Assembly (NCBI GenBank): GCA_964539665.1
Contig: CAZIKB010000024.1
Location: 1-62,424 of the forward strand
Direction of reading: 5' to 3'
Length of the DNA stretch: 62,424 nt
Source of the DNA: CAZIKB01 sp964539665
GTDB taxonomy: Bacteria > Zhuqueibacterota > Zhuqueibacteria > Oceanimicrobiales > Oceanimicrobiaceae
Below the pieces are notes generated by a model that saw only the letters and a program-made list of their open reading frames with translations, made no database searches and was not told the DNA's origin. The position numbers were made by a program, and so were the translations under genes. Shown piece after piece: positions 54,787-62,424 of this stretch; positions within the stretch are counted from its first letter, which is position 1, and the number at the start of each line of letters is the position of its first letter.

Positions 54787-57700
54787 TTATTCTTCTTTGG
54801 TCAATTCATTAGCAATCAATTCCGCCTGTCTCAAAACCGTTTCTGTAGCCAGCTTTTGCATATCCGGTGGATAGCCATATTGGCGCAAGGTTCTTTTTAC
54901 GATGACTTTCAGTTTAGCTTTTACACTTTCTTTTATAGTCCAGTCGATGCTTGCATTTTTTTTCACCCTTTCAAAAAGAACAATGGCTAATTCACGCAGC
55001 TTTTCTTTCTGCATGAGTTCCCGCGCACTCTTATTATTGGCTACTGCTGTATAAAATGCATATTCAAAGGTGGACATATTCATCTCAGCGGGTTCTTTCT
55101 CCATCTGCTGGACGTTTTTGCCTATATGGATCAATTCTTCGATAAATTCAGCAGCGCTGATGATTTTGTTGTGATATCTCAGGATGGCTTTTTCCAGCAT
55201 TTCCAATAAAGCTTTGCTTTGCACCAGATTTGTTTTAGCACGTGATTTAATTTCATCGTTAAGCAGTTTTTTAAGAACTTCCATTGCAATATTTTTGTGC
55301 TTCATTCCTTTTACTTCCAAGAGGAATTCTTCGGACAAAATGGAAATATCAGGTTTTTTGATTCCAGCGGCGTCAAAGACATCAATTACTTTATCTGTGA
55401 CTAATGCTTTGTCAATAACCTGACGAATAGCTGTTTCCAACTCTTCATCAGTTTTACCGGGGCCGGCGGTTTCAAATTTAACAAGACGGGCTTTTACTGC
55501 CTGAAAGAATGCTACTTCATCTTTAACATCCATTGCCTGCTCGTGCGGTATTGCAATAGCAAAAGCTTTGGATAATGCGGCCACTTCATCAACATATCTT
55601 TTCTTGCCATTGTCCAAACCAAGTATGTGTTCTTCGGCAGATAAAATCAGGGAAAGTTTTTGTGATGTATCTGCCGTGAAATAATCTTCGTAATTGAAAC
55701 CGTGATACATAGCTGAAACCACTTCCAGTTTTTCCAGCATCAGTTGAACCGCTTTTTCCTGCGTTACTGTGGGATCACCTTTGCCGCCGCTTTCAGAGTA
55801 AAAAGAAAGCGCTTTTTTCAGATCGGATGCGATACCGAGATAGTCAACGATTAGACCGCCCGGTTTATCCTTGTAAACGCGATTGACCCTTGCAATGGCC
55901 TGCATCAGGTTATGGCCCTGCATGGGTTTATCTATGTATAGCGTATGCAGTGACGGCACATCAAAACCGGTCAGCCACATATCGCGGACAATCACCAATT
56001 TCATTTCATCTTGCGGATTTTTCATGCGGTCAGCTAGTGCCCGGCGTTGTTCTTTGGTGGTATGATGTTTGGCCATTTCAGGTCCATCCGATGAAGCCGC
56101 AGTCATTACGACTTTAATAGCCCCTTTGCTCAATTCATCATTATGCCAATTTGGGCATAGTTTGATAATTTCATCATAGAATTCAACAGCAATGCGGCGG
56201 GACATGGCGACAATCATTCCTTTACCTTCAAACACTTCCTGGCGTTGATCAAAGTGAGTGACAATATCATTGGCAACCCGCTTGATTCGGTTTTCACTGC
56301 CGACCAATGCTTCGAGTTGTGTCCATTTGGCTTTGGCTTTTTGGGTTTCTGTGAGATCGTCCTTTTTAAGCTCCTCATCCAGTTCTTTAACCAACTGCTT
56401 GCCTTCTTCACTTAAATGAATTTTAGCAAGCCGGCTTTCGTAATAAATACGAACAGTTGCGCCGTCATCAACGGCTTGAGCGATGTCGTAAATATCGATA
56501 TAATTGCCAAAGACTGCGGGTGTGTTTTTATCGGTGTGTTCAATCGGCGTTCCTGTAAATCCCAAATAGGTGGCATAAGGCAGGGCGTCTCGCATATACT
56601 TGGCAAAACCGTAAACCGTTTTCTTGCCTATTACATTGCCGCTTTCATCTTTATCATCAATTGTTTTTGCTCTGAAACCGTATTGGGTGCGGTGAGCCTC
56701 ATCGGCAATAACAACGATATTTTTCCGAGAAGATAATTCTTCATAAACATTGCCGTTGTCTGGTTGAAATTTCTGAATAGTAGTAAACACAATACCACCG
56801 GAAGCCACCTTTAAAAGTGTTTTCAAGTGTTCACGGTTGTCCGCCTGAACCGGTTCCTGCCGCAACAATTGTTTGGAAGCGGCAAAGGTATCAAAGAGCT
56901 GGTCGTCCAAATCGTTGCGATCAGTAATCATTACAATGGTCGGATTGTCCAGATTTAATACAATTTTGCCGGTATAAAAGACCATCGATAGCGATTTACC
57001 GCTACCCTGCGTATGCCAGACAACACCGCCGCGCTGGTCGCCTTTTGGCTGCTCTTTAACATAGGGCAGTCCATACGAAATTGGATTTTCTTTAACCATC
57101 AAAGGTTCATCATTAATAGCTGCCGCGCGTAAAGTAGATTCCACCGCCCGGTTCACCGCGTAATACTGATGATAAGCGGCAAGTTTTTTAACGGTTTCAA
57201 TGGTGGTAATGCCAGTCTTTAAATCTTCCCGTTTATTCTTCTCAAAAACGATAAAATGACGCATTAAATCCAGCAGGGTTTCTTTGTTGAGCATTTCGGT
57301 AATCAGCGTTTCCAATTGCCCGATAAGATTCGATGCTTCCTTTTTACCGTCCACTGATTTCCAGGCCATAAAGCGGCTGTAATCGGAAGAGATAGTGCCA
57401 GCCCGCGCTTCCAGTCCATCGGAAATAACCGTAATGCCATTAAAGGTAAACAGAGATGGAATGGCGCTTTTATAAGTTTGAATCTGTTTAAAAGCCGATT
57501 TCACTGTGGCGTTTTCATCCGCCGGATTTTTAAGCTCGATAACCACCAGCGGCAAACCATTGACAAAAAGAATGACATCGGGGCGTTTGTTGACATTATT
57601 CTCGATAACCGTAAACTGGTTACATACAACAAAATCGTTGTTGTCCGGATTTTGAAAATCAACCAGCCAGACCAGGTCGCCGCGTTCTTTGCCATCTTTT

Positions 57701-58008
57701 TGGTAGCTAACCTTGACGCCTTCAGTGAGTAAGCGATGAAAGGTTTCGTTGTTGGCGATGAGTTCCGGTGAATTTAAGCGCTGAATTTGTTTTATGGCGT
57801 CTTCAATTGCCGCTGCAGGCAAGGAAGAATTGATACGCCGCACAGCGGTGTGCAGCCGTTCCAAAAGCTGCACGTCTTCAAAGGATACGCGTCCCGGAAC
57901 ATCGCCATCCGGAGCGATATCCGGGCCGTAGATAAACTGATAACTTAAGCCTTCTAACAGTTCAATTGAAAATTCTTCTATTTCCGATTCGGTTATTTTA
58001 TTTGTCAT
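54787..58008 (-). CDS. hsdR: Type I restriction enzyme R subunit
   Basis: 1073 aa from ATG 58008 (MTNKITESEIEEFSIELLEG), which overlaps the rhuM stop by 11 nt. The N-terminal PD-(D/E)xK nuclease is RPDVILFVNGLPLVVIELKN. The SF2 translocase has Walker A VVWHTQGSGKSLSM, motif II VIADEAHRTQYG, motif III LGFTGTPIEHTD and motif VI MQAIARVNRVYKDKPGG. The C-terminal helical part binds the methylase core. It cuts DNA after ATP-driven translocation when HsdM/HsdS find unmodified sites. The hsdS end is at the right edge; hsdM is outside the window. Confidence 0.95.
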   Translation of the reverse strand: MTNKITESEIEEFSIELLEGLSYQFIYGPDIAPDGDVPGRVSFEDVQLLERLHTAVRRINSSLPAAAIEDAIKQIQRLNSPELIANNETFHRLLTEGVKVSYQKDGKERGDLVWLVDFQNPDNNDFVVCNQFTVIENNVNKRPDVILFVNGLPLVVIELKNPADENATVKSAFKQIQTYKSAIPSLFTFNGITVISDGLEARAGTISSDYSRFMAWKSVDGKKEASNLIGQLETLITEMLNKETLLDLMRHFIVFEKNKREDLKTGITTIETVKKLAAYHQYYAVNRAVESTLRAAAINDEPLMVKENPISYGLPYVKEQPKGDQRGGVVWHTQGSGKSLSMVFYTGKIVLNLDNPTIVMITDRNDLDDQLFDTFAASKQLLRQEPVQADNREHLKTLLKVASGGIVFTTIQKFQPDNGNVYEELSSRKNIVVIADEAHRTQYGFRAKTIDDKDESGNVIGKKTVYGFAKYMRDALPYATYLGFTGTPIEHTDKNTPAVFGNYIDIYDIAQAVDDGATVRIYYESRLAKIHLSEEGKQLVKELDEELKKDDLTETQKAKAKWTQLEALVGSENRIKRVANDIVTHFDQRQEVFEGKGMIVAMSRRIAVEFYDEIIKLCPNWHNDELSKGAIKVVMTAASSDGPEMAKHHTTKEQRRALADRMKNPQDEMKLVIVRDMWLTGFDVPSLHTLYIDKPMQGHNLMQAIARVNRVYKDKPGGLIVDYLGIASDLKKALSFYSESGGKGDPTVTQEKAVQLMLEKLEVVSAMYHGFNYEDYFTADTSQKLSLILSAEEHILGLDNGKKRYVDEVAALSKAFAIAIPHEQAMDVKDEVAFFQAVKARLVKFETAGPGKTDEELETAIRQVIDKALVTDKVIDVFDAAGIKKPDISILSEEFLLEVKGMKHKNIAMEVLKKLLNDEIKSRAKTNLVQSKALLEMLEKAILRYHNKIISAAEFIEELIHIGKNVQQMEKEPAEMNMSTFEYAFYTAVANNKSARELMQKEKLRELAIVLFERVKKNASIDWTIKESVKAKLKVIVKRTLRQYGYPPDMQKLATETVLRQAELIANELTKEE

Positions 58009-59029
58009 CTTTCTTCCCGGTGATCCGCTTAATTTCCTTATCAAAGTCCGAAATGTAATCCCGATCCTGCTTTACGCGATAGGTTTCATATTCCTGTTCG
58101 GCTTTGAGTTTTGCTTTCAGTGCGCTGATTTTGCCTTTATTCTGCAAAATCGGATAGTTAGATAATTGCAAAAAACTGTCAATAAAATTGGCCCAATCAT
58201 CCATCTTCATTAAGATTTGGCGCTGTGCCCGGTTCTCCGCTAAATCAAGATAGGCAGAAACGATTTGATTAAGCTCCTGAATGTGGGCTTTGCTCAAATA
58301 GTTTTTGGCAACGGTAACATCGGATTTTAGAATTTTGCCATCCGGAGCTTGTTTCCAGTGGGTTAAGCCCATGTAGATTTTTGTGGCATCAGCAGAATCA
58401 TAAATAATTTCTGCTGCGGTTTTTCCTGCAATCGCCCAATGCAGTTTGTTTTGCACTGTAGAAAAAAATTCTTTGGTTATCGGTGCGTTCATGTCATAAT
58501 CAGCAGACAGGGCATAGACATCGGTTATCTTCTGATAAAAGCGGCGTTCGCTGGCCCGGATTTCGCGGATGCGCTCCAACAGTTCGTCAAAATAATCTTT
58601 GCCAAAAATCCGGTTGCCCTGCTTGAGCCGTTCATCATCCAGAACAAAGCCTTTGATGATGTATTCTTTAAGAGTTCTGGTAGCCCAGATGCGAAATTGG
58701 GTTGCCTGATAGGAGTTGACACGATAGCCGACGGAGATGATAACATCGAGGTTGTAATATTCCAAATTTCGTTCAACTTGCCGCGCTCCTTCTGTTTGAA
58801 CTGTTCGGAAATTCCGAACAGTTGAATCCATCTGCAATTCTCCTTCTGCATATATTTTCTTGAGATGCTCACTAATCGTTGCTTTTGATTTTCCAAACAA
58901 GACACCAATCACCCTTTGCGTAAGCCAGATAGTTTCGTCTTTCAGAAATACTTCAACATTTACCTTTCCATCGTTTCCGGTGTAGAGAAGGAAATTAGAT
59001 TGGCTTTCAGGAAGATTATTATTATTCAT
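57998..59029 (-). CDS. rhuM: RhuM family protein
   Basis: 343 aa of the RhuM ('virulence protein') family found widely inside restriction loci and islands. The N-terminal wHTH-like part is WLTQRVIGVLFGKSKATISE (~35-54), then LEYYNLDVIISVGYRVNSYQ and the helix RIWATRTLKEYIIKGFVLDD; the middle is Fic-like/DUF helical. No biochemical role is firmly known. It is placed between a fossil hsdR start and the working hsdR, with stop/start overlap. Confidence 0.9.
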   Translation of the reverse strand: MNNNNLPESQSNFLLYTGNDGKVNVEVFLKDETIWLTQRVIGVLFGKSKATISEHLKKIYAEGELQMDSTVRNFRTVQTEGARQVERNLEYYNLDVIISVGYRVNSYQATQFRIWATRTLKEYIIKGFVLDDERLKQGNRIFGKDYFDELLERIREIRASERRFYQKITDVYALSADYDMNAPITKEFFSTVQNKLHWAIAGKTAAEIIYDSADATKIYMGLTHWKQAPDGKILKSDVTVAKNYLSKAHIQELNQIVSAYLDLAENRAQRQILMKMDDWANFIDSFLQLSNYPILQNKGKISALKAKLKAEQEYETYRVKQDRDYISDFDKEIKRITGKKDDK

Positions 59030-59062
59030 GATAGTTTACGGCCATATAGTTTGTTGCAAAAA

Positions 59063-59147
59063 CGTAAATGTATTAGTAGCCCTGTTTTTCAAGGAGTTCG
59101 ATGGTAAATTTTTCTATTGCGGATTCGGTGATTTTATTCGTCTGCAT
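59063..59147 (-). pseudogene. Fossil hsdR 5' end (scar 2)
   Basis: On the minus strand ATG 59147 reads MQTNKITESAIEKFTIELLE then KQGY-stop-YIY, colinear with the true hsdR start (MTNKITESEIEEFSIELLEG...YQFIYG). The TAA replaces what would be CAA. Similarity ends near TTTACG at 59062. It derives from a different hsdR allele than the intact gene downstream. Confidence 0.85.
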
Positions 59148-59152
59148 TTTTT

Positions 59153-59245
59153 TCAAATAACACGTTTGACTTCTTTATCAAAATCCCGGTTTAATCCAAC
59201 ACATACTTTCCTATTGAACTGCTCGATTTCTTGAAGTAGTGGACT
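59153..59245 (-). pseudogene. Fossil rhuM 3' end (scar 2)
   Basis: Right after the darG stop, 30 open codons read SPLLQEIEQFNRKVCVGLNR then DFDKEVKRVI-stop. The end matches the intact RhuM terminus SDFDKEIKRIT, and as in the intact locus it is followed within 5 nt by an hsdR start. This is a leftover rhuM-hsdR junction. Confidence 0.65.
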
Positions 59246-60349
59246 TCAAAACTCATCAATCGGCAAATCAGGTGATGGTTTTACTGAAAACCATTTTAAA
59301 ACCCCTAAATTACGAATCGTTTCCGCTACTTCTTTTTCATTTAATGGCGGACGCCTTTTTTGTTTCCATTTCATCACTTCATCTAAAATATCTTTTTCTG
59401 AAAGCGCAGTATTATTAAGCTCGTTTTCTACATACAGCACCGTTGCGACAATCTCTGCCTTATTCGTATCAAGTCTTAAGAACAAATCAACCGTTTTATC
59501 AATCAGAGTGTTCCACTGTTCTAATTCCGATTTATACTTTTTTCTACCTTTTTCATAATGAAGTCCCGGCATAACCCGAAACATATTTCCTAAACGATTT
59601 TCTTGTAATAATCCCGCATTTGCCAAGCGACTCTTTACATTATTCAATCCATCACAATAAGGACCGTATGAGCCCCTAACATGGTTTAATTCAGTTGGTA
59701 AACCAAGGGCTGTTGCCACACATGCTATTTTCTGAAAAATGGTTCTACCTACAGGCAAATGATATTTTTGTTTTTCAATACGATATACAATCTCCGTAAG
59801 AGCTACCCATGCAGGATTAAGCTTTTGGAGTATACCCGCGCCGGTCCCTGTTTGCCGCTTAACAATTCCTGTTTTGAGAAACTCAATCATTAAATGTCCT
59901 TGTGGTGTTCCATATGGCGCATAGAGCGTCACTGGAATATCCCATTGAGAAACATACCTATAAATCAAAGGTCCAACTGATTCCCACAAGAGTTGACCGT
60001 TCCCACATCCCAAAGGGGGAATAGCAATAGATTCAATGCCCCATTTTTTATAGTTCTCAGATAGTATCCTAAGACCTTTTTCAACATCTTCAACTTTCGA
60101 GGCTGCACGCCAATGACTTTTTGTTGGGAAATTAATAATCTGAGGATCAAACATTGACCCTCTATATAAATAAGGCTCTCCTGGTTTTACCTCATTGTTT
60201 TCACAAAGAGAAACATATTCCTTGACCATCTCGGGAAACCGCTTTTTAAATTCCGCCGCGATTCCTTTACCCATAACCCCGACACAATTAACTGTATTTA
60301 CAATCGTTTGTGCGCCTGACTGGAACATATCTCCTATGATAACATTCAC
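59246..60349 (-). CDS. darG: DarG-type macro-domain antitoxin (ADP-ribosyl-DNA glycohydrolase)
   Basis: 367 aa. The macro domain (1-150) reads MNVIIGDMFQSGAQTIVNTV then NCVGVMGKGIAAEF, with the catalytic-lysine segment FPTKSHWRAAS and the phosphate loop IAIPPLGCGNGQL. The C-terminal part (~175-360) is the DarT-binding, helical domain. It removes ADP-ribose from thymidine placed by DarT and neutralises the toxin. It lies 11 nt after the darT 3' end. It appears intact although DarT is frameshifted. Confidence 0.92.
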   Translation of the reverse strand: MNVIIGDMFQSGAQTIVNTVNCVGVMGKGIAAEFKKRFPEMVKEYVSLCENNEVKPGEPYLYRGSMFDPQIINFPTKSHWRAASKVEDVEKGLRILSENYKKWGIESIAIPPLGCGNGQLLWESVGPLIYRYVSQWDIPVTLYAPYGTPQGHLMIEFLKTGIVKRQTGTGAGILQKLNPAWVALTEIVYRIEKQKYHLPVGRTIFQKIACVATALGLPTELNHVRGSYGPYCDGLNNVKSRLANAGLLQENRLGNMFRVMPGLHYEKGRKKYKSELEQWNTLIDKTVDLFLRLDTNKAEIVATVLYVENELNNTALSEKDILDEVMKWKQKRRPPLNEKEVAETIRNLGVLKWFSVKPSPDLPIDEF

Positions 60350-60360
60350 AATATCTCCTC

Positions 60361-60949
60361 CTAAAAAAACAACCCGTTTTTTATTTCTACAGGCAGATTA
60401 GAAACCTTCTTAAAATAATCAAATGCTGTTTTATTTGCAACGAAAACCCCAACAATATATTTTGGGCTGATTTCGCCAGGCACCAACACTTCTGCACACT
60501 TAATTCCTTTTAATCGTTCTTGTTCCCAGTAATCATCATTCAACATAAGCAGCATAAACTTCATCCCTATCTAATAATGGTAATCCCTCTGCTACTGTCC
60601 TAAACCAACATTCGCGCGCTGCATTTTTATCAGTAACAATAACGCCATTAAGATCCAATACATCACTTTTTATTCTAAGAACGCATATTTCATTATTTTT
60701 TGAACGACGCGCACTCAACATAGGATTATGGGCGTCAAAATATAAATTAGCATAATCATGCAATACTTTATTTGTGCCCGGAACCTTTTTACCTGAACGT
60801 CTATCTTGTACACCTTCTTCCGAAATATCGGAAAAATTTAGCATTTTCTTTTTAGCAAGATTTCTCGAAACAATACCATGCCGCATTATTGATTTCATAT
60901 TATCAATATGCGTAATAAAATACAATTCTTTGATATCTGCTCTGTTCAT
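60361..60949 (-). pseudogene. darT: DarT DNA ADP-ribosyltransferase toxin, broken by a one-base frameshift
   Basis: From ATG 60949 (MNRADIKELYFITHIDNMKS) the frame carries the NAD-binding front of DarT (IMRHGIVSRNLA, VPGTNKVLHDYANLYFDAHN, RSKNNEICVLRI) and ends ...DEVYAAYVE-stop at 60536. The expected continuation LNDDYWEQERLKGIKCAEVL and VPGEISPKYIVG is in the next frame to 60361. One extra base near 60545 (TATGTTGAAT) explains it. The segment CAEVLV, expected to hold the catalytic glutamate, is in the second frame, so the product should be inactive. It overlaps an hsdS fossil by ATGA. Confidence 0.85.
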
Positions 60950-60987
60950 AAGTAATTTATTCGCACTTCGCCACTCATCAGTTTTGG
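60946..60987 (-). pseudogene. Fossil hsdS 3' end (scar 1)
   Basis: Reads PKLMSGEVRINYL-stop on the minus strand, the standard HsdS C-terminus; the hsdS at the window edge ends PKLMSGAVKVKSLGI. Its TGA overlaps the darT ATG. Confidence 0.8.
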
Positions 60988-61037
60988 TAGCCCTGCTTTT
61001 CAAGGAGTTCGATGGTGAATTCGGTGATTTTATTCAT
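60988..61037 (-). pseudogene. Fossil hsdR 5' end (scar 1)
   Basis: ATG 61037 overlaps the Shedu stop (ATGA) and reads MNKITEFTIELLEKQGYQ before joining the hsdS fossil. Its last ~30 bases are nearly the same as in scar 2 (ACCATCGAACTCCTTGAAAA), closer to scar 2 than to the working hsdR. Confidence 0.85.
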
Positions 61038-62083
61038 TGATTTATTTTTATTGCCTGATTACCTCTATCAAGCAAATCTTTATATGTTAATACTTCGATA
61101 CCATGCAGTGCATGATTCATTTTTCTTAATCCTTCTTTTTTGCCACCATTCCAATCGGAACTATCCCCAATCAGAACGTAAGCACGCGGTTTTAATAAAC
61201 TAATTTCATATCCATACGCAGTTTCTACATTTTTTTCAATTTCAAGGCGCAATCGATCAATCTCGCCTAAATAATTTACAACCTGACCAATAGAAATATT
61301 TGTTTCTCCTGTCCATTTCCAGGAACCACTATGACTTGTGTCTTCATTAATTACTGGATTATCAGGCAATTTAATTTCTAAGATATCAACAAACCCATCT
61401 AGTGTTGGGAAAAGGTAATCAGGCATTATTCCAGTAATATTAATTTTTATTTTTTCAATTGGTTTTTTGTAATTCACACCGAACAACCAATTGTTTTCGT
61501 AAATCCATTTTTGCCAAGAATCATTGCCCGTTGTTTCTGAAAAACCACCTGTTTGCAATCTTGTATTTAGCTCCTCGACTACTTTTTGTTTTGTACTTTG
61601 CATCCTCGCATAGGATAACTTTGTGACCAGCGATGGCTCTGATTCTACGAGATTATTCCATACTTCCTCATTATACCCAGCATCAAGAATCTTTTTGATA
61701 TAGGCAACTTTATTTTCATCAGTAATGACTACTGAGTTAGGATCAACTACTATATATTCATGTTCTCCGTATTCTACACCTCTTTTTTTCAAGATACCTG
61801 CGAGCTTAGATATTGCCAAATATAACTTTTTTACTGCTTCAGTATTGACATCAATATTTATTGATTCGTTTTTTCCTAATGTACGAATATCTACAGTTTC
61901 ATCCCGAATCCAATCATCATCATTAGACTTTCTACGCTGCCTTATAATTTGTCCTCTTATTCCTTTTTCATGCATTTGTGCATGAAAAACCAAACGTGAC
62001 ATTGGTTTCTCATCAAGAATAAAATCTTCTATAACTTCCGCTATACCAACACCGATGCTTTTTGTAGTAATAATATCGTTCAT
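61034..62083 (-). CDS. sduA: Shedu anti-phage protein SduA (DUF4263 nuclease)
   Basis: 349 aa. The C-terminal DUF4263 domain (~190-340) has the PD-(D/E)xK-type core IMPDYLFPTLDGFVDILEIK, preceded by WQKWIYENNWLFGVNY and followed by QVVNYLGEIDRLRLEIEKNV. The N-terminal ~180 residues form a separate helical/beta part of the kind that varies among Shedu proteins and senses the target. It gives phage protection by itself. The ATG is 2 nt after the hsdS stop, so it sits as cargo in the hsdS-hsdR slot. Confidence 0.88.
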   Translation of the reverse strand: MNDIITTKSIGVGIAEVIEDFILDEKPMSRLVFHAQMHEKGIRGQIIRQRRKSNDDDWIRDETVDIRTLGKNESINIDVNTEAVKKLYLAISKLAGILKKRGVEYGEHEYIVVDPNSVVITDENKVAYIKKILDAGYNEEVWNNLVESEPSLVTKLSYARMQSTKQKVVEELNTRLQTGGFSETTGNDSWQKWIYENNWLFGVNYKKPIEKIKINITGIMPDYLFPTLDGFVDILEIKLPDNPVINEDTSHSGSWKWTGETNISIGQVVNYLGEIDRLRLEIEKNVETAYGYEISLLKPRAYVLIGDSSDWNGGKKEGLRKMNHALHGIEVLTYKDLLDRGNQAIKINQ

Positions 62084-62085
62084 GT

Positions 62086-62424
62086 TTAAATTCCTAAACT
62101 TTTTACTTTTACCGCTCCACTCATCAACTTAGGCAACAGGGTATCGCGCAGTTTTTCAAGAGTGGGGATTTGAGATTTGTTTTGCCGTATTTTGTTTAAT
62201 AGCAACTCAGATTCTTTTTCAAATTTGTGCAATTTATTTTCTGATGGTAGGCTTATCTCAATTTCTTTAATATCGGTTTGTCGAATTAGTGGTTGAGTGC
62301 TGCCAACATTATATTCTTCAAGTTTTGCCGTTTTGAGTACGAAGCAGATAAAATTGAAATAATTCTTTGGTTTAATTAGTGATTGACCGAAAACCCCTAT
62401 TTTTCGTAACAAGAGATAAATTAA
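62086..62424 (-). CDS. hsdS: Type I restriction specificity subunit, C-terminal part
   Basis: The frame is open to the right edge, so the gene starts outside the window. Visible are the end of the second target-recognition domain (STQPLIRQTDIKEIEISLPS) and the conserved coiled-coil helix and tail (IPTLEKLRDTLLPKLMSG). It fixes the DNA target of the HsdM/HsdR complex. Confidence 0.92.
   Translation of the reverse strand, partial: LIYLLLRKIGVFGQSLIKPKNYFNFICFVLKTAKLEEYNVGSTQPLIRQTDIKEIEISLPSENKLHKFEKESELLLNKIRQNKSQIPTLEKLRDTLLPKLMSGAVKVKSLGI

Noticed and set aside
1..62424. tRNA or rRNA genes
   Set aside because: The few TTCGAAT-like strings (405, 8212) belong to repeat module m3 and have no acceptor stem or anticodon arm around them.

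Overview
The window looks like chromosomal DNA of a Gram-negative bacterium of the FCB (Bacteroidota/Calditrichota-like) assemblage. The primary-type sigma factor is short (285 aa) and lacks region 1.1, as in Bacteroidota. There is a TonB, many lipoprotein and export signals, and several exported peptidases and phosphatases. The phylum is an inference; no rRNA or tRNA gene was seen.

Left part (1-11,500): the end of a PLP decarboxylase, then a plus-strand phosphonate operon: LicD, PEP mutase, phosphonopyruvate decarboxylase, a CTP:phosphonate cytidylyltransferase/2-AEP transaminase reading frame split by one in-frame TAA, a CDP-alcohol phosphatidyltransferase and a histidine phosphatase. Together they would make 2-aminoethylphosphonate, activate it as CMP-AEP and attach it to lipid or glycan. 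A dispersed intergenic repeat family (four regions, 284-11,415) surrounds this operon, a broken DUF433/DUF5615 toxin-antitoxin pair and an S9 peptidase.

Centre-left (11,496-20,072, minus strand): an eight-gene, tightly overlapping operon that I regard as the most interesting object here. It encodes a radical SAM/SPASM enzyme and two short membrane peptides sharing a 19-residue block ending GYNPNSSSIGS. It also encodes a TlpA-like thioredoxin lipoprotein, a metallophosphoesterase-thioredoxin-CcdA fusion, a second protein with a degenerate phosphoesterase-like domain plus TPRs, a TPR membrane protein and a DUF2950-like protein. It reads like a peptide- or protein-modification system with its own extracytoplasmic thiol-redox branch. 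I do not recognise it as a described system.

Middle (20,700-53,800): mostly housekeeping and exported functions: M24 and M28 peptidases, lipoproteins, alpha/beta hydrolase, cupin, acyl-activating enzyme, metallophosphoesterase, alkaline phosphatase, KhpA, RpoD, aminotransferase, TonB, purine nucleoside phosphorylase, DUF84 nucleotidase, two tandem ClC transporters, ClpS, rhomboid protease, amidase and a CHAT-TPR protein. A RloC/PrrC-like ATPase with a zinc-hook-like CxxC and an orphan HsdR_N nuclease form a small defence patch at 32.6-37.1 kb.

Right end (54,787-62,424, minus strand): a type I restriction-modification locus whose hsdS-hsdR interval holds three cargo modules in series: Shedu (SduA), DarTG with a frameshifted DarT, and RhuM. 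Between the modules lie short fossils of hsdR 5' ends, an hsdS 3' end and a rhuM 3' end, showing repeated module replacement in one slot. hsdM is not in the window.
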